Shown piece by piece: positions 25,326-34,213 of a stretch of 64,000 bases of DNA. Source of the stretch: Sphingobium terrigena (lineage in GTDB: Bacteria; Pseudomonadota; Alphaproteobacteria; Sphingomonadales; Sphingomonadaceae); assembly GCF_003591655.1 (NCBI RefSeq), contig NZ_QVRA01000018.1:21140-85139 (forward strand), in the 5' to 3' direction. Every line of letters begins with the position of its first letter. Within the stretch, counting starts at the first letter, position 1. The translations under genes and the position numbers were made by a program. The notes under the pieces are model-generated. The model was not told where the DNA came from and made no database searches. It was given only the letters and a program-made list of their open reading frames with translations.

Positions 25326-27859
25326 CACGCAATCTCCTCATGTAGGCGCAATTCGGGCCGAGACCCAAGAATCTCGGCCGGATCGACGCCGGCGAGTTCA
25401 CACACCGCGTCGAGCGGAGAGCGGCCGGCGCGCAGCAGCGCCTCGAACGCGGCAACCTCCTGCGGCGCGCTGGTGTTGATCCAGTACGAGAAGGGGTCGA
25501 CGACGAGCCTGGCGATGCCGAGACCCAGCGGAGAGTCGATGAAGACCTCGCTATAATTGGGCTTCGAGTTCCGGACCGACTTCAGCAGCTCGAGGACGAA
25601 CCCCGAATAATCGAGGATCTTGTTCTCGACCGCCTTGTCATAGGTCGAGCCCTGCAGCAGGAACCGCGTCGCGGCATTCTCGAGGATGACCTGACCGGTG
25701 CCCCCGAACAGCATCAGGTCGTTCATCGACTGCAGAACGATACCGAACGAACCCTGATATTTGCGCGCGCGGCGGTAGCCCTGGCCGAACGCTTCGGCGA
25801 GTCGTGACAGATCCTGCCCTTCGGTCTTGGTCATGAACTGGGCGGCTTCGTCGCAGAGCACGAAACGCGGCCGGTCGCGGCCTGAGAGATACAGCTCCTG
25901 GGTGACCGCGTTCACCACCACCATGACGATGACGTTGAACAGGTCAGGCATGCTCTTCAGCCGTTCGAGCTCCAGCACGACGAACTCGTCGGCCGTGATG
26001 TCGAAGGTCGAAGGGCCGTTGAAGAAATGGCCGTAAGCGCCCTCGCTCGCGAAATCGCGCAGGTTGAAGGCCAATTCCCTCGAGACCGGTATCAGATGAT
26101 CGACGCGGTCGAGATCCGATGCCGCGAACGCGGGATAGGCGCCGAGCCATGCACGGACCGCATCGATGCCCTCTTCGGAATGACCTTCATCGATCGTCCA
26201 CTGGACAGCCGATTTCAGGAGATTCCATTCCGAGGTGGTGACACCCTTGCGGGTGGCGGCGTTCGCCATCTCGGCGACGATCGCGACCGCCATCGAGATC
26301 GCCGACTGCTTGTCTTCGCCGTCGAGCGCGAAGCCCATGTCGAACGGGTTGAGGACGAGCTTCTCCTCGCCGATGTCGATGTAACGACCCGAGCAGAGCG
26401 TGCAGAGCTTGCGATAGCTGCCGCCGATATCGATGATGCGAATGAGCGCATTCTGCGCATAATATTGCTGGCAGAGATTGTTGAGCAGGAAGCTCTTGCC
26501 GGCGCCGCTCTCCGCCGAGACGATGAAATTGTAATTGTTGATGCGCGGATCGAACAGGTCGAGCGTGACCAGTTGGCCCTTCCGGCCGGTGTAGAGGAGG
26601 GCAGGGCGCCCGCCACCGCGAAAGTCGGTCTGGATCGGCGCCATCAGCACCGCAGCCTTCACCGGCATCCGGAAATCGCGCTCGAGCATTCGCAGGGTGC
26701 GCCCGTCCGGGTACAGCCCGAACGGCAGGCTCATCGTGAGCAGGATCGGATTGAGATAGCTTTCCTCCTGCATCATGAAGGGCAGGGGTTCGCCTTCCCA
26801 AAGCCGCTTGGCGCGCGCCGCCATCTCGCGGGCATGGGCGCTGGTGCGGCCGAACACCCATACCGTCGGGATCACCCGCACGAATTTGGAGTTGCCGGCC
26901 TCGTCGAGGATCCAACCGATCTCCTCGATCTGTTTGCTCACCTCGACCGCGAAGCTGCCGGCGGCCTTCTGCGCCGAGAGCACCTGCGCGCGCTTGTGAA
27001 TCTCGAACTGCGAGTGATCGAACAGGACGTTGAGCGTGTAGAGGAACGGCCCCCCGATCTGGTCGCTATCCTCCGCGCTCCCGCGCATGCCGCCGGTCAG
27101 TCGGTTGGCGCGCTCGGCCGTGATGCGCCGCGCCGGTGACTTGGGCGTCAGGCAGCGCGCCACCTGGTTGCCGAGGAACAGCTCCGGTCCCTCGAACAGG
27201 AGATCGGGACCGGCGTCGATGATCTGCTTGCGGACCGGCGGCGCCGCGCCGGTCGCATCGGGGCTCGACGAGAAGACGCCAGGAGCGGCGGCGAACACGC
27301 CATTGAAGATGCGCCGATAGAAGGAGACGATCTCCTCTGGCGGCAAGCGAACGATGCCAAGCTTTGCAAGCTGCTCCTCGACCTGACGGCGAAGGTCGCT
27401 ACTCAGCGGCCGCCTCGTCTTCACCGACAGGATCGTACGAAAATCCCGGACGGGAATGCCGTGCATTGCGCGAAGCCCGTGCGTCCCCGCCAGCAGATAA
27501 TCGGCGGTGCGCCTGGCCGATGCCTGGATCAGGGGATCGTCGCGGGTCTTGAGGTCGAGAAACGCATCGAGCGTCGTCTCGATCAGCGGATCGGCGAAAC
27601 TGTGAAGCTGAAGGACCGTGCCATCGGGGAAGTGGATGTTGAGGAGCCCGAGCAGCGCCTGATGCACATGCGCAAACATGTAGGCGCTCGGCACAAGCTC
27701 CCAGCCATAACCCCAGCCATCGTCGATGCAGAGGAACGCCTCCTCATCCTCGTCCCATGCGACGAGCGGCAGGTAATCGGAGAAGCGATCACGCGCGACG
27801 CTTTGCCGAAGCTGGGCAAAGCTCAGGTCGCCGCCAGTTCGGGTGCCGCGCGCCTTCAC
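25325..27859 (-). CDS. traC: TraC, VirB4-family transfer ATPase
   Basis: An 844-residue cytoplasmic/membrane-associated ATPase that powers pilus assembly. The Walker A motif (VSAESGAGKSFLLNNL) lies near residue 450 and the Walker B region (RFVLCDEAAQFM) near residue 670. The N-terminal half carries the TraC domain (RFSDYLPLVAWDEDEEAFLCID). The start is GTG at 27859, overlapping the traV stop as GTGA. Size and motif spacing match F TraC (875 residues). Confidence 0.93.
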   Translation of the reverse strand: MKARGTRTGGDLSFAQLRQSVARDRFSDYLPLVAWDEDEEAFLCIDDGWGYGWELVPSAYMFAHVHQALLGLLNIHFPDGTVLQLHSFADPLIETTLDAFLDLKTRDDPLIQASARRTADYLLAGTHGLRAMHGIPVRDFRTILSVKTRRPLSSDLRRQVEEQLAKLGIVRLPPEEIVSFYRRIFNGVFAAAPGVFSSSPDATGAAPPVRKQIIDAGPDLLFEGPELFLGNQVARCLTPKSPARRITAERANRLTGGMRGSAEDSDQIGGPFLYTLNVLFDHSQFEIHKRAQVLSAQKAAGSFAVEVSKQIEEIGWILDEAGNSKFVRVIPTVWVFGRTSAHAREMAARAKRLWEGEPLPFMMQEESYLNPILLTMSLPFGLYPDGRTLRMLERDFRMPVKAAVLMAPIQTDFRGGGRPALLYTGRKGQLVTLDLFDPRINNYNFIVSAESGAGKSFLLNNLCQQYYAQNALIRIIDIGGSYRKLCTLCSGRYIDIGEEKLVLNPFDMGFALDGEDKQSAISMAVAIVAEMANAATRKGVTTSEWNLLKSAVQWTIDEGHSEEGIDAVRAWLGAYPAFAASDLDRVDHLIPVSRELAFNLRDFASEGAYGHFFNGPSTFDITADEFVVLELERLKSMPDLFNVIVMVVVNAVTQELYLSGRDRPRFVLCDEAAQFMTKTEGQDLSRLAEAFGQGYRRARKYQGSFGIVLQSMNDLMLFGGTGQVILENAATRFLLQGSTYDKAVENKILDYSGFVLELLKSVRNSKPNYSEVFIDSPLGLGIARLVVDPFSYWINTSAPQEVAAFEALLRAGRSPLDAVCELAGVDPAEILGSRPELRLHEEIA

Positions 27860-28590
27860 TTGCTCTGATCCTTCGGCCCGGGCACGAGCCTGCTCGAAGC
27901 CCTGGGCGTCGGTGCCAACGGGCGCGCATTCATGGGCGCAGGTACCAGCGTGCGCGGGTCCCTGGCCGGCGGTGCCAACGCCGTTGCAGAGATCGTCCCG
28001 TCAATCTCGCGCTCCTGAACCTGACCCAGGACGGGCGCCTGGGTCGATGGCTGGACCGGATCGACCAGATAGTCGCCGACGACCCAGGCGGGCGTCTCGA
28101 CGATCGAGAAGACGAAGCGCGGCATGTAGAGCCGGTCGGGCCGCTGACGGTCGGCATAAGGCAGGATCAGCGTGCGAACGGTTCGCGGCGGTTTGAGCAT
28201 CGGCGTGACCGGTTGGTCGATCAGCCCCTGAAGCTCGCGATAGACGCTGTCCTTATACCCGAGATAGGCACCCGCGGGCGCTGCCGCGCCTTTGCCCAGC
28301 GCACCAGACACCATGCCGGGCATTGCCGGTGCAGCAGCCTGGCCACGCAGCAGCTTCTTGTCGTTGGTGACGGCAGGGTCCGACCGGGACGGCCGGCCGG
28401 CGACCGCATCCTCATAGGCCTTCTCGGGATGGACGCACTGCCCATGGTCGCTGTTCTTGCAGCTATATTTTTCGGAGTAAGGCGACATCACCGAGCCGAG
28501 TGTCGCGCACCCGCCGAGGGCCGCGATTACGGGCATGAGAAGCAGTCGGTGACTGCGGATCGAGACTTTGCGTGAAAGGGTCCTGGGCAT
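27856..28590 (-). CDS. traV: TraV, outer-membrane lipoprotein of the transfer channel
   Basis: A 244-residue lipoprotein: a signal sequence is followed by a lipobox (AALGGC), then the TraV pattern PYSEKYSCKNSDHGQCVHPEKAYEDA with two further cysteines. The rest is Pro/Ala-rich. TraV forms the outer-membrane core ring with TraK and TraB. It overlaps traB and traC by four bases at each end. Confidence 0.88.
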   Translation of the reverse strand: MPRTLSRKVSIRSHRLLLMPVIAALGGCATLGSVMSPYSEKYSCKNSDHGQCVHPEKAYEDAVAGRPSRSDPAVTNDKKLLRGQAAAPAMPGMVSGALGKGAAAPAGAYLGYKDSVYRELQGLIDQPVTPMLKPPRTVRTLILPYADRQRPDRLYMPRFVFSIVETPAWVVGDYLVDPVQPSTQAPVLGQVQEREIDGTISATALAPPARDPRTLVPAPMNARPLAPTPRASSRLVPGPKDQSK

Positions 28591-29927
28591 CAGAATTTGC
28601 TCCCCGCCGATGGTTTGATTTCGAGGGTCACGCCCTCCTGGATGACAACGACCACGTCCTTCGCCGCGCCGACCTCGACGATCGGGCCGGCCTGGCGCGC
28701 GAGATCGAGATAGAAATCGGTCAGCTTGTCCGAAGATTTGGAAAGGCCGCCCGCTATGCCGGACTTGGCGGCATCGCCGGCATTAAGCGTCCTCACCGTG
28801 CCGAGCGCCGAGGTCGACGTATCACCAAAGGTGTTCTCAACCGTCTGGGCGATGCCGCTGATGGTCCCCGCGATAAAGGTCCGGGCCAATGCCGCGCCGG
28901 CGCGGGTGACGACCTTGCCCGACAGGCCCTTCTTGCCGTCTGTATCGACAAAGAAACCCTTGACGCTCTGGTCGACGACCGAATGTTCGTCGAAGTCGAC
29001 GCAGGAAAGCGTCACGAGCTGGATCTCGACGCGCTCCTTGGCGAGGCTGCCGGTCGCGTTGCCGATGACGAAACAGCCCGAGAGGTTCGCCTTGACGTCA
29101 TTGGGGAGCACGGCCGGCGCCTGGACCCGCGCGATAATCGGCTCCGGGTTCGAGGTTGCGTCGTGGCTCGCCAAGGCGTCCACGCCCGTCAGCAGCCGCG
29201 CCTTCATGAAACCAGGCGGCAAATAGATCGTCCGAATCTTTTTTTTCGACTCGTCCGACGCCGCGGCCGCATCCTTCTGGACGACCGGCGATGTGGCGGC
29301 CCCGATTGCACCCACCACTTTTTCGACCGGCGGTGCCGGCGGAGCGGGGGGTCCCACCGGTGCGGATGGCGGGGCTGGCAAACTATTGTCGCCCGCCGCG
29401 CCCGAAGCACCGGATGGCGATGGCGGAAACTCCGGCGCGCCGCCGCCGGGAAGGGCAGGCGGCAATGGCGCGCCGTCCGCCCCTGCTGCCACGGGGCCGG
29501 TGCCTTGCGCTCCGATCGGTGTCTTGCCCTCCTCGATCGCCGTCACCCGATCGCCGAGCATGGACTGGCCGTCCAGAACCTTTTTCAAATCGCCACGCAG
29601 CTTCACCTCGAGGCTGTCGCCGCGCAGGCCCGCGCCCATATCGAGCTTGGAGGCCTCGGGCGCCGCAACGACCGGCTTGTCGGCCGTGCTCGCAGAATAG
29701 AGGCCGTAGCCAAGCACGCCGATCGCCGTGGCCACGCCGAATTGCTTCACGCGCAGCTTGCCCGTCGAACTCAGCGAGTCCCAGCGCGCGCGCCAGTCGA
29801 GCAGCGCCGCACCCCGCGCGTCGTCACCGCCGTCCTGCGCCGCCTGAGCGGCGAGATGCGCCTGGAAAGGGCTCTGCTCACCAGGCCCAGCGGCATCCGG
29901 TGCGGTCTCTTCTGGTCTCTCGCTCAT
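28590..29927 (-). CDS. traB: TraB, VirB10-like channel scaffold
   Basis: A 445-residue protein with a short cytoplasmic part, one membrane helix (FGVATAIGVLGYGLYSAS), a Pro/Gly/Ala-rich periplasmic linker (residues about 130-230), and a C-terminal TrbI/VirB10-like beta-barrel domain (IYLPPGFMKARLLTGVDALAS, LSGCFVIGNATGSLAKERVEIQL). TraB bridges inner and outer membranes and contacts TraK and the coupling protein. Stop and start codons overlap those of traV and traK. Confidence 0.9.
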   Translation of the reverse strand: MSERPEETAPDAAGPGEQSPFQAHLAAQAAQDGGDDARGAALLDWRARWDSLSSTGKLRVKQFGVATAIGVLGYGLYSASTADKPVVAAPEASKLDMGAGLRGDSLEVKLRGDLKKVLDGQSMLGDRVTAIEEGKTPIGAQGTGPVAAGADGAPLPPALPGGGAPEFPPSPSGASGAAGDNSLPAPPSAPVGPPAPPAPPVEKVVGAIGAATSPVVQKDAAAASDESKKKIRTIYLPPGFMKARLLTGVDALASHDATSNPEPIIARVQAPAVLPNDVKANLSGCFVIGNATGSLAKERVEIQLVTLSCVDFDEHSVVDQSVKGFFVDTDGKKGLSGKVVTRAGAALARTFIAGTISGIAQTVENTFGDTSTSALGTVRTLNAGDAAKSGIAGGLSKSSDKLTDFYLDLARQAGPIVEVGAAKDVVVVIQEGVTLEIKPSAGSKF

Positions 29928-30694
29928 TGGACAGCTCCCCGGCGAATGATGATGAGCCGTGCGCTATCGCCCGCCTTCAGCGCGATACGATCGAGCGTGA
30001 CCGCGAAGATGTTCGAGCCGAGCAACGACACCAGGAACTCGGGCTCGGCGAGGACAAGGTCGGCTGACGCCTGAACCAGATATTCGGATGCCGAAAGGCC
30101 AGCGCCTTCAATTGCAAACCGCCGGCGTTCATGGAGGCGCGCCGCGGGCAAGGTCGGCAGGACGATATCACCGGCGATCGGCGCTACCTCGGCAAAGCTT
30201 GCCGGCACGCGGTCCTGCAACATCGACAGCGTAATCGAGACGGCGCGCTCTTCCTCGACCAGCGGACCGAGCAGATCCTGATTGGCGCGGGCGCGCTGCG
30301 CGGTGCCCGAGGCCAGGATCACGGTCTGCGCGGGGATGTCCGACGGCTCGGTGTAGAGCGGGTAGATCGCCCCATTGCACGACACGAAGAATTCGGAAGG
30401 CGTGGTCACATAGGTCCGCGTCGGCGTGCCTTCGCCGTCGATCTCCTTCACCAGGAATTTGATCCACGCGTCCGACCCGCCTCGCTCGACCGCGATCGCC
30501 TTTTCGGCCGAGAATTTGACGTCCTCGATCTCGCCGCCCTGGCAGATGATGTGGTTGACGTCGCGATTGGACAGCCGGATCGAGGCGGTCTGATCGGGCA
30601 GCGCGGTAATCGCCTGGGCGAATGCCGGCGGTGCCGCGAAGATGAGGCCGGCCGTCAGCAGGCTCGCACGGCCGCGATTACCGAGTTTCGGCAT
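29924..30694 (-). CDS. traK: TraK, VirB9-like secretin protein
   Basis: A 256-residue exported protein (signal peptide ending PPAFAQ) with TraK landmarks: IRLSNRDVNHIICQGGEIEDVKFSAEK, GTPTRTYVTTPSEFFVSCNGAIYPL. It builds the outer-membrane ring with TraV. The ATG at 30694 is chosen because AGGAGA lies just upstream; an ATG at 30709 overlaps that ribosome site. The gene overlaps traE by 17 bases. Confidence 0.88.
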   Translation of the reverse strand: MPKLGNRGRASLLTAGLIFAAPPAFAQAITALPDQTASIRLSNRDVNHIICQGGEIEDVKFSAEKAIAVERGGSDAWIKFLVKEIDGEGTPTRTYVTTPSEFFVSCNGAIYPLYTEPSDIPAQTVILASGTAQRARANQDLLGPLVEEERAVSITLSMLQDRVPASFAEVAPIAGDIVLPTLPAARLHERRRFAIEGAGLSASEYLVQASADLVLAEPEFLVSLLGSNIFAVTLDRIALKAGDSARLIIIRRGAVQ

Positions 30695-31322
30695 CGAAAT
30701 TCTCCTCATGCAGGGACGTCAGCCAGAAGCGGCCGTTGTCGATCGCGTAGCCAATCCGAAGATTGCCCCGGAACTTGCGGATCACGCCGCCGATCACGCG
30801 GACCTTTTCGACCGGCACGACGATGTCGGTGCTGGTGGTCAGGACGGGCTGGTCTGGCCGGATATAGGTCGCGATCGAAAGCGTCGGATTGTCCGAGAGC
30901 TCGTCGAGAATGGCGGTCAGGGTGTCGCGGATGCTGTTATAGGCGGAGGGGTGGACGATGCTCAGCAGTTCCTGGAACTGCGGATCGGCGGAATAGGCCG
31001 AATAGGTACCCGACAGGCTGACGATGTTTCGCGTCATCGTGCGCAGGTACGGCGCCGAGGGCGCATTTCCCGTCACATAGAGGTCGCCGCCCGTCCCGAA
31101 CGGCACGATGACCGTCCGCTGATTCTGGTTCGAGGTGTAGATCAGCATGCCGAGCACAGCGGTGATGCCGAACAGACCGGCGATCGCGAATTTGAGCAGC
31201 CTGTTCTCCTCGAAGAGATTGGCTGAACCCTGAAGATAGCGGTGGATGCCCCAGCTCGCCGGCTTGTCGGCGAGCGGATCCCAGTCCTTCGGGCGTGATT
31301 TGCGGAAAAGCGCCATGGCCAT
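30678..31322 (-). CDS. traE: TraE, VirB8-like conjugation protein
   Basis: A 214-residue bitopic inner-membrane protein. The N-terminal cytoplasmic part contains GSANLFEENRLLKFAIAG, then one membrane helix, then a periplasmic domain with YLRTMTRNIVSLSGTYSAYSADPQFQELL. It nucleates pilus assembly in F-like systems. It begins two bases after traL; an ATG two codons later is equally possible. Confidence 0.9.
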   Translation of the reverse strand: MAMALFRKSRPKDWDPLADKPASWGIHRYLQGSANLFEENRLLKFAIAGLFGITAVLGMLIYTSNQNQRTVIVPFGTGGDLYVTGNAPSAPYLRTMTRNIVSLSGTYSAYSADPQFQELLSIVHPSAYNSIRDTLTAILDELSDNPTLSIATYIRPDQPVLTTSTDIVVPVEKVRVIGGVIRKFRGNLRIGYAIDNGRFWLTSLHEENFDAETR

Positions 31323-31323
31323 T

Positions 31324-31590
31324 CTACTCGAAGAAGCGGGTCTGGGTCGGACCCGGATAATGACGGAAGCGAAGCAGCCCCCAGCGCCAGGCGAGGTGGG
31401 GGATGAACCCGCGCGGCTTGGTGCGCTTCCAGGGGATGAAAAGGAGAAGAGCGCCGATCAGCGTCCATCCGATCACGCCGCCAACGATGACGGCGACAAA
31501 GATCGTCGACATGACCAGGATGAATTCATCCGCGCCGAACCAGAGGATCTGGACCGGCAGATGAAGATACTGGGGCAGACGTTCGTCCAA
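31324..31590 (-). CDS. traL: TraL, VirB3-like pilus assembly protein
   Basis: An 88-residue protein with the TraL pattern: PQYLHLPVQILWFGADEFIL, one long hydrophobic hairpin (IFVAVIVGGVIGWTLIGALLLFI) and a basic, aromatic C-terminus ending HYPGPTQTRFFE. The start codon is TTG at 31590, supported by AGGAGGAGAAG upstream. It lies between the pilin gene and traE. Confidence 0.88.
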   Translation of the reverse strand: MDERLPQYLHLPVQILWFGADEFILVMSTIFVAVIVGGVIGWTLIGALLLFIPWKRTKPRGFIPHLAWRWGLLRFRHYPGPTQTRFFE

Positions 31591-31706
31591 CGCTCTTCTC
31601 CTCCTGCTTCAAGACAGCCCGAAGAGCCCGGGTTGTCGTGTCCAGGCCTCTCGGCCCGGCTCGTGGGACGCACGGGGACTTGATCGGCCCCGCACGGCCG
31701 ATCAGT
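31591..31706 (-). other. Gap between traA and traL
   Basis: A 116-base gap in an otherwise tightly packed operon. I see no gene or strong hairpin; the traL ribosome site is at its downstream end. Confidence 0.4.
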
Positions 31707-32021
31707 TCAGACGACCATCCCGAAGGTCTGGAGGATGGTGTCCGCCTTGATGAGGCACACCGCGGCGACGATCGTCGGGATCCCGATCATGACGTTCGAG
31801 AACAGCCGCGACACGCCGAAGAGGAAGGCCGCGACGCCGGCGACGAACCCCATCGGGCCCTTGACGCCCTTGTTCACGACAATGTTGTAGATGTCGTAGC
31901 CAAGGTCGCCCGTTGCGGGCGCGGTGAACGCGTGGGCGCCCCCGCTCATCGTTGCGAACAAAACCAAAGGGACGCCGATATTCGCGACCCCGAACACATG
32001 CTTGCCAATTTTCCTGATCAT
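31707..32021 (-). CDS. traA: TraA propilin, F-type
   Basis: A 104-residue pilin precursor. An N-terminal export signal ends around GGAHAFTAP. The mature part has the two-helix layout of F-type pilins: VNKGVKGPMGFVAGVAAFLFGVS, then IGIPTIVAAVCLIKADTIL. The ATG at 32021 has GGAG about 7 bases upstream. Processing by the S26 peptidase encoded at 17747-18343 is likely. It is followed by traL and preceded by a hairpin-rich gap after dsbC. Confidence 0.88.
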   Translation of the reverse strand: MIRKIGKHVFGVANIGVPLVLFATMSGGAHAFTAPATGDLGYDIYNIVVNKGVKGPMGFVAGVAAFLFGVSRLFSNVMIGIPTIVAAVCLIKADTILQTFGMVV

Positions 32022-32235
32022 TTTGCCACTCCGTGCACTGGTAGAGCCGCCCGGGAAGATGCCTGCCGACACCGTGAGGACACGTTGGCGGCCGAGCGGC
32101 GTGGTGGACGGCTCCAAAGGAGCCACGGCCGTCGGCATTCCGGCCCGTGTCGGTGGGGCCGAGGCGCTACGCCCGGACCGGCCCCCCGAACGGCCGCCAA
32201 GAAGGAAGGGCGCGCGCGTTCGCGCGCGACGATCG
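32022..32235 (-). terminator. Hairpin-rich gap between dsbC and traA
   Basis: Two inverted repeats stand out. CGCGCGCG-TT-CGCGCGCG at 32211-32228 lies just after the dsbC stop and is followed (minus strand) by CCCTTCCTTCTT, resembling a leaky terminator. GGCTCC-AAA-GGAGCC lies at 32110-32124. They could set pilin expression apart from the genes before it. No gene was seen. Confidence 0.5.
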
Positions 32236-33036
32236 TCAATGCTTCGCATCGATCTTCGCCGAATGGTCCGCGAGAAATTGCTCAAGCTCACCCTGCTGGA
32301 AGCCCGAGACGAGCTTGCCGTCGATGATCAGCGTCGGCGTGCCGCTGATACCGATCTTCTGGACGGCGATCGCATCGGCCTCGACCTTGGCATGGCCCGC
32401 CGCGCATTTGCGCAAGCTTGCCGGCTGCGCGCCGCCATAGATCGACTTGAACTCGGCCTCTTTGTCCGCCGAGCAGAGGATGTGTTCGGACTTCGCCGCG
32501 GCCTGCGGGTGAATGCCGCTCACGAAATAAATGAGCCGCCGGACCGGTTTCCCCTCTGCTGCCTTGGCGATCCAGAATTTCTCGAGCGCGCGGCAATAGG
32601 GGCATTCGGGATCGGTGAACTCGATCACCGTCGGCGCACCTTCGGGCCCGATCGCCAGTGCCTTCGCAGGATCCAACACGCCGAGCTTCTTTCGCGCGCT
32701 CGCATCCTGGGCCAACGCCGTGATGTTGACGCCATTCTTGTCGTAGACTGCGGCAAAGAGGATTTGCTCGCTCTCCGGCGCATAATAGATGATGCGTCCG
32801 CCCGCGGTCGCCTGATAGATGGGACCCTTGACGGGTGCCGGTCCGAAGTCGTCGAACTTCAGGTTGGTGAAGGTCTGCTGCAGCTTCTGCTGCGCTTCCT
32901 CCGTTGCAGCACTGAACGGCGCCGTATCGCTCTGCTCCGCCGTTTGCGCCGACTGCGCGATCGCGCTCGGACCAAGCGTCATCGCGCAAGCAATCAGTGA
33001 CACGCGCCGAACCGCCCTGGACGTCGCGCCACTCAC
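32236..33036 (-). CDS. DsbC-type periplasmic disulfide isomerase
   Basis: A roughly 266-residue exported protein (signal ending PSAIAQ) with a DsbC dimerisation-like part and a thioredoxin domain with CPYC (EFTDPECPYCRALEKFW) and cis-Pro loop ISGTPTLIIDG. It should shuffle disulfides in the many cysteine-rich Tra proteins. The GTG at 33036 overlaps the preceding stop (GTGA); an ATG at 33069 in the same frame would give 277 residues. Confidence 0.87.
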   Translation of the reverse strand: MSGATSRAVRRVSLIACAMTLGPSAIAQSAQTAEQSDTAPFSAATEEAQQKLQQTFTNLKFDDFGPAPVKGPIYQATAGGRIIYYAPESEQILFAAVYDKNGVNITALAQDASARKKLGVLDPAKALAIGPEGAPTVIEFTDPECPYCRALEKFWIAKAAEGKPVRRLIYFVSGIHPQAAAKSEHILCSADKEAEFKSIYGGAQPASLRKCAAGHAKVEADAIAVQKIGISGTPTLIIDGKLVSGFQQGELEQFLADHSAKIDAKH

Positions 33037-33311
33037 GGGCGGGCACTCGCGAAGCGACGCGTGCTGCACTCGAAGGCATCACGGTCGATCTGCATCTGTA
33101 CGCCGAGCGGCACAGCCGAGTGGGGCGCCGCCGCCGCAGGAGCCTCAGTCTTCGCCGCGATGGCAAAACCATCGGCCGTCGCGATGACCCGAACCCGCGG
33201 CGCCGGTGTGCTGACGGGCGCGGCAACTTGCCGGGGGCAGGCCGAAGCTGGCATAGTGATGAGCGCAAGCAAGACGCCGCCCAGACTGTTCAAGACTATT
33301 CGTTTGGTCAT
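33033..33311 (-). CDS. Small exported protein, first gene of tra operon
   Basis: A 92-residue product with a signal peptide (LGGVLLALITMPASA) and a short Pro/Ala-rich mature part ending in CSTRRFASARP. The start at 33311 has GAGGAGG 9 bases upstream. It opens the transfer operon and overlaps the dsbC start. I do not recognise a family; the two cysteines in the mature part could be DsbC clients. Confidence 0.65.
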   Translation of the reverse strand: MTKRIVLNSLGGVLLALITMPASACPRQVAAPVSTPAPRVRVIATADGFAIAAKTEAPAAAAPHSAVPLGVQMQIDRDAFECSTRRFASARP

Positions 33312-33618
33312 CAGACACGCCTCCTCTGTCCGGGAATCGCGTCTGCGATGACCGGGGAAATTGATCGGGATCGGGCTGGGAGCGCTGAGTTGTCGAACGG
33401 TGCTCGCCGTCACCCCAAATCGGGATGACCGCGTCATGAAGTAAGTGATCGGGGTACCGCAATAGGCAGGGCACTGCCGTGCCGAAGGCGGCAATCGCGG
33501 ACCGCAATCGGCACATCCGTGCCGCAATTTGGGTCTCTAATCGTTCATCAAGTGCCCATTTGGGCTCAAATCTCGTCAAGCCATAAGGAGACAGGCACGA
33601 GTCGCAGGGAAGGGGAAA
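33312..33618. promoter_or_regulatory. Divergent control region of the tra operon
   Basis: The region separates the leftward transfer operon from a rightward small gene. It contains two 14-bp dyads with identical arms and spacing: GGCAC-TGCC-GTGCC at 33470-33483 and GGCAC-ATCC-GTGCC at 33510-33523, 40 bp apart. Each is preceded by a direct repeat ACCGCAAT(A/C)GGCA (33456-33468 and 33501-33513). This is the layout of a cooperatively bound operator. No -35/-10 pair could be set with confidence. Confidence 0.65.
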
Positions 33619-34050
33619 ATGGGAAAGGCGGCCTCAAGGACCTACAAATTGCGACTGTCGGACCAGGGAATCGACCTGTTCCTTGCGTGCCACTACCGCC
33701 TGGCACAGGTCCTGCGCGACTTCATTCCTTATGGGGCGACTTTTTCCGTCGCGGTCGCGCTTCTCGAGCGCATGGATCCCGACGATATCGCGGCCGAGCT
33801 CGAGACGCGCTCCTGCCTGCAATGCACGGGCGACAAGACCTGCTTTGTTGGATCTTCGGCGGAACTCGCCGAGATCATGCAGCTGGTGTGCGAACGCTTG
33901 GTCGCATCCGATCGATTTGCGCAGAGCCCACCAGTCGGCAAGCTTTACGTCGTCGGTCTTGCTTCATTCCGAACCGCGGAAGATAAGGACCTTGCCCAGG
34001 CTTATCGCCGTATCGCCGGCCAGAGACCAAGACGGGCAAAGAAAAATTAA
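33619..34050 (+). CDS. Hypothetical protein beside tra control region
   Basis: A 143-residue soluble protein starting MGKAASRTYKLRLSDQGIDL, with a Cys pair in SCLQCTGDKTC and a basic tail (RRIAGQRPRRAKKN). GGGAAGGGGAAA provides the ribosome site. Divergent orientation to the tra operon and the dyads in between suggest a transfer regulator, but I see no standard DNA-binding motif. Family not recognised. Confidence 0.6.
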   Translation: MGKAASRTYKLRLSDQGIDLFLACHYRLAQVLRDFIPYGATFSVAVALLERMDPDDIAAELETRSCLQCTGDKTCFVGSSAELAEIMQLVCERLVASDRFAQSPPVGKLYVVGLASFRTAEDKDLAQAYRRIAGQRPRRAKKN

Positions 34051-34104
34051 CGGTATCCACGTTAGTTAAGGGGCCGCACTTCCGGTGTTGCGACCCTCGC
34101 CGTC

Positions 34105-34117
34105 TTCCAATTTGGAA
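34105..34117. promoter_or_regulatory. Palindrome upstream of XRE gene
   Basis: TTCCAA-T-TTGGAA is a perfect 13-bp palindrome about 100 bases before the XRE start codon. A second imperfect dyad, TAACG-N7-CGTTA, lies at 34048-34064. Either could be an autoregulatory operator. Confidence 0.4.
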
Positions 34118-34213
34118 ACGATTGGATTTGACCGCGGGCATATTTAACACCAGTTTCCGCCCTGTCGAACTGTGCAAAGGGAGCTTTGAGCAACAGTCAG
34201 GGAGAACCTGCAC

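Noticed and set aside
26027..27139. 370-codon plus-strand frame opposite traC
   Set aside because: Antisense to the ATPase gene; composition typical of shadows.
28572..30074. 500-codon plus-strand frame opposite traB
   Set aside because: Arg-rich antisense shadow of traB and traK.
32022..32291. 5' extension of the pilin frame
   Set aside because: Pilin export signal and ribosome site are at 32021; the extension is basic and repetitive.
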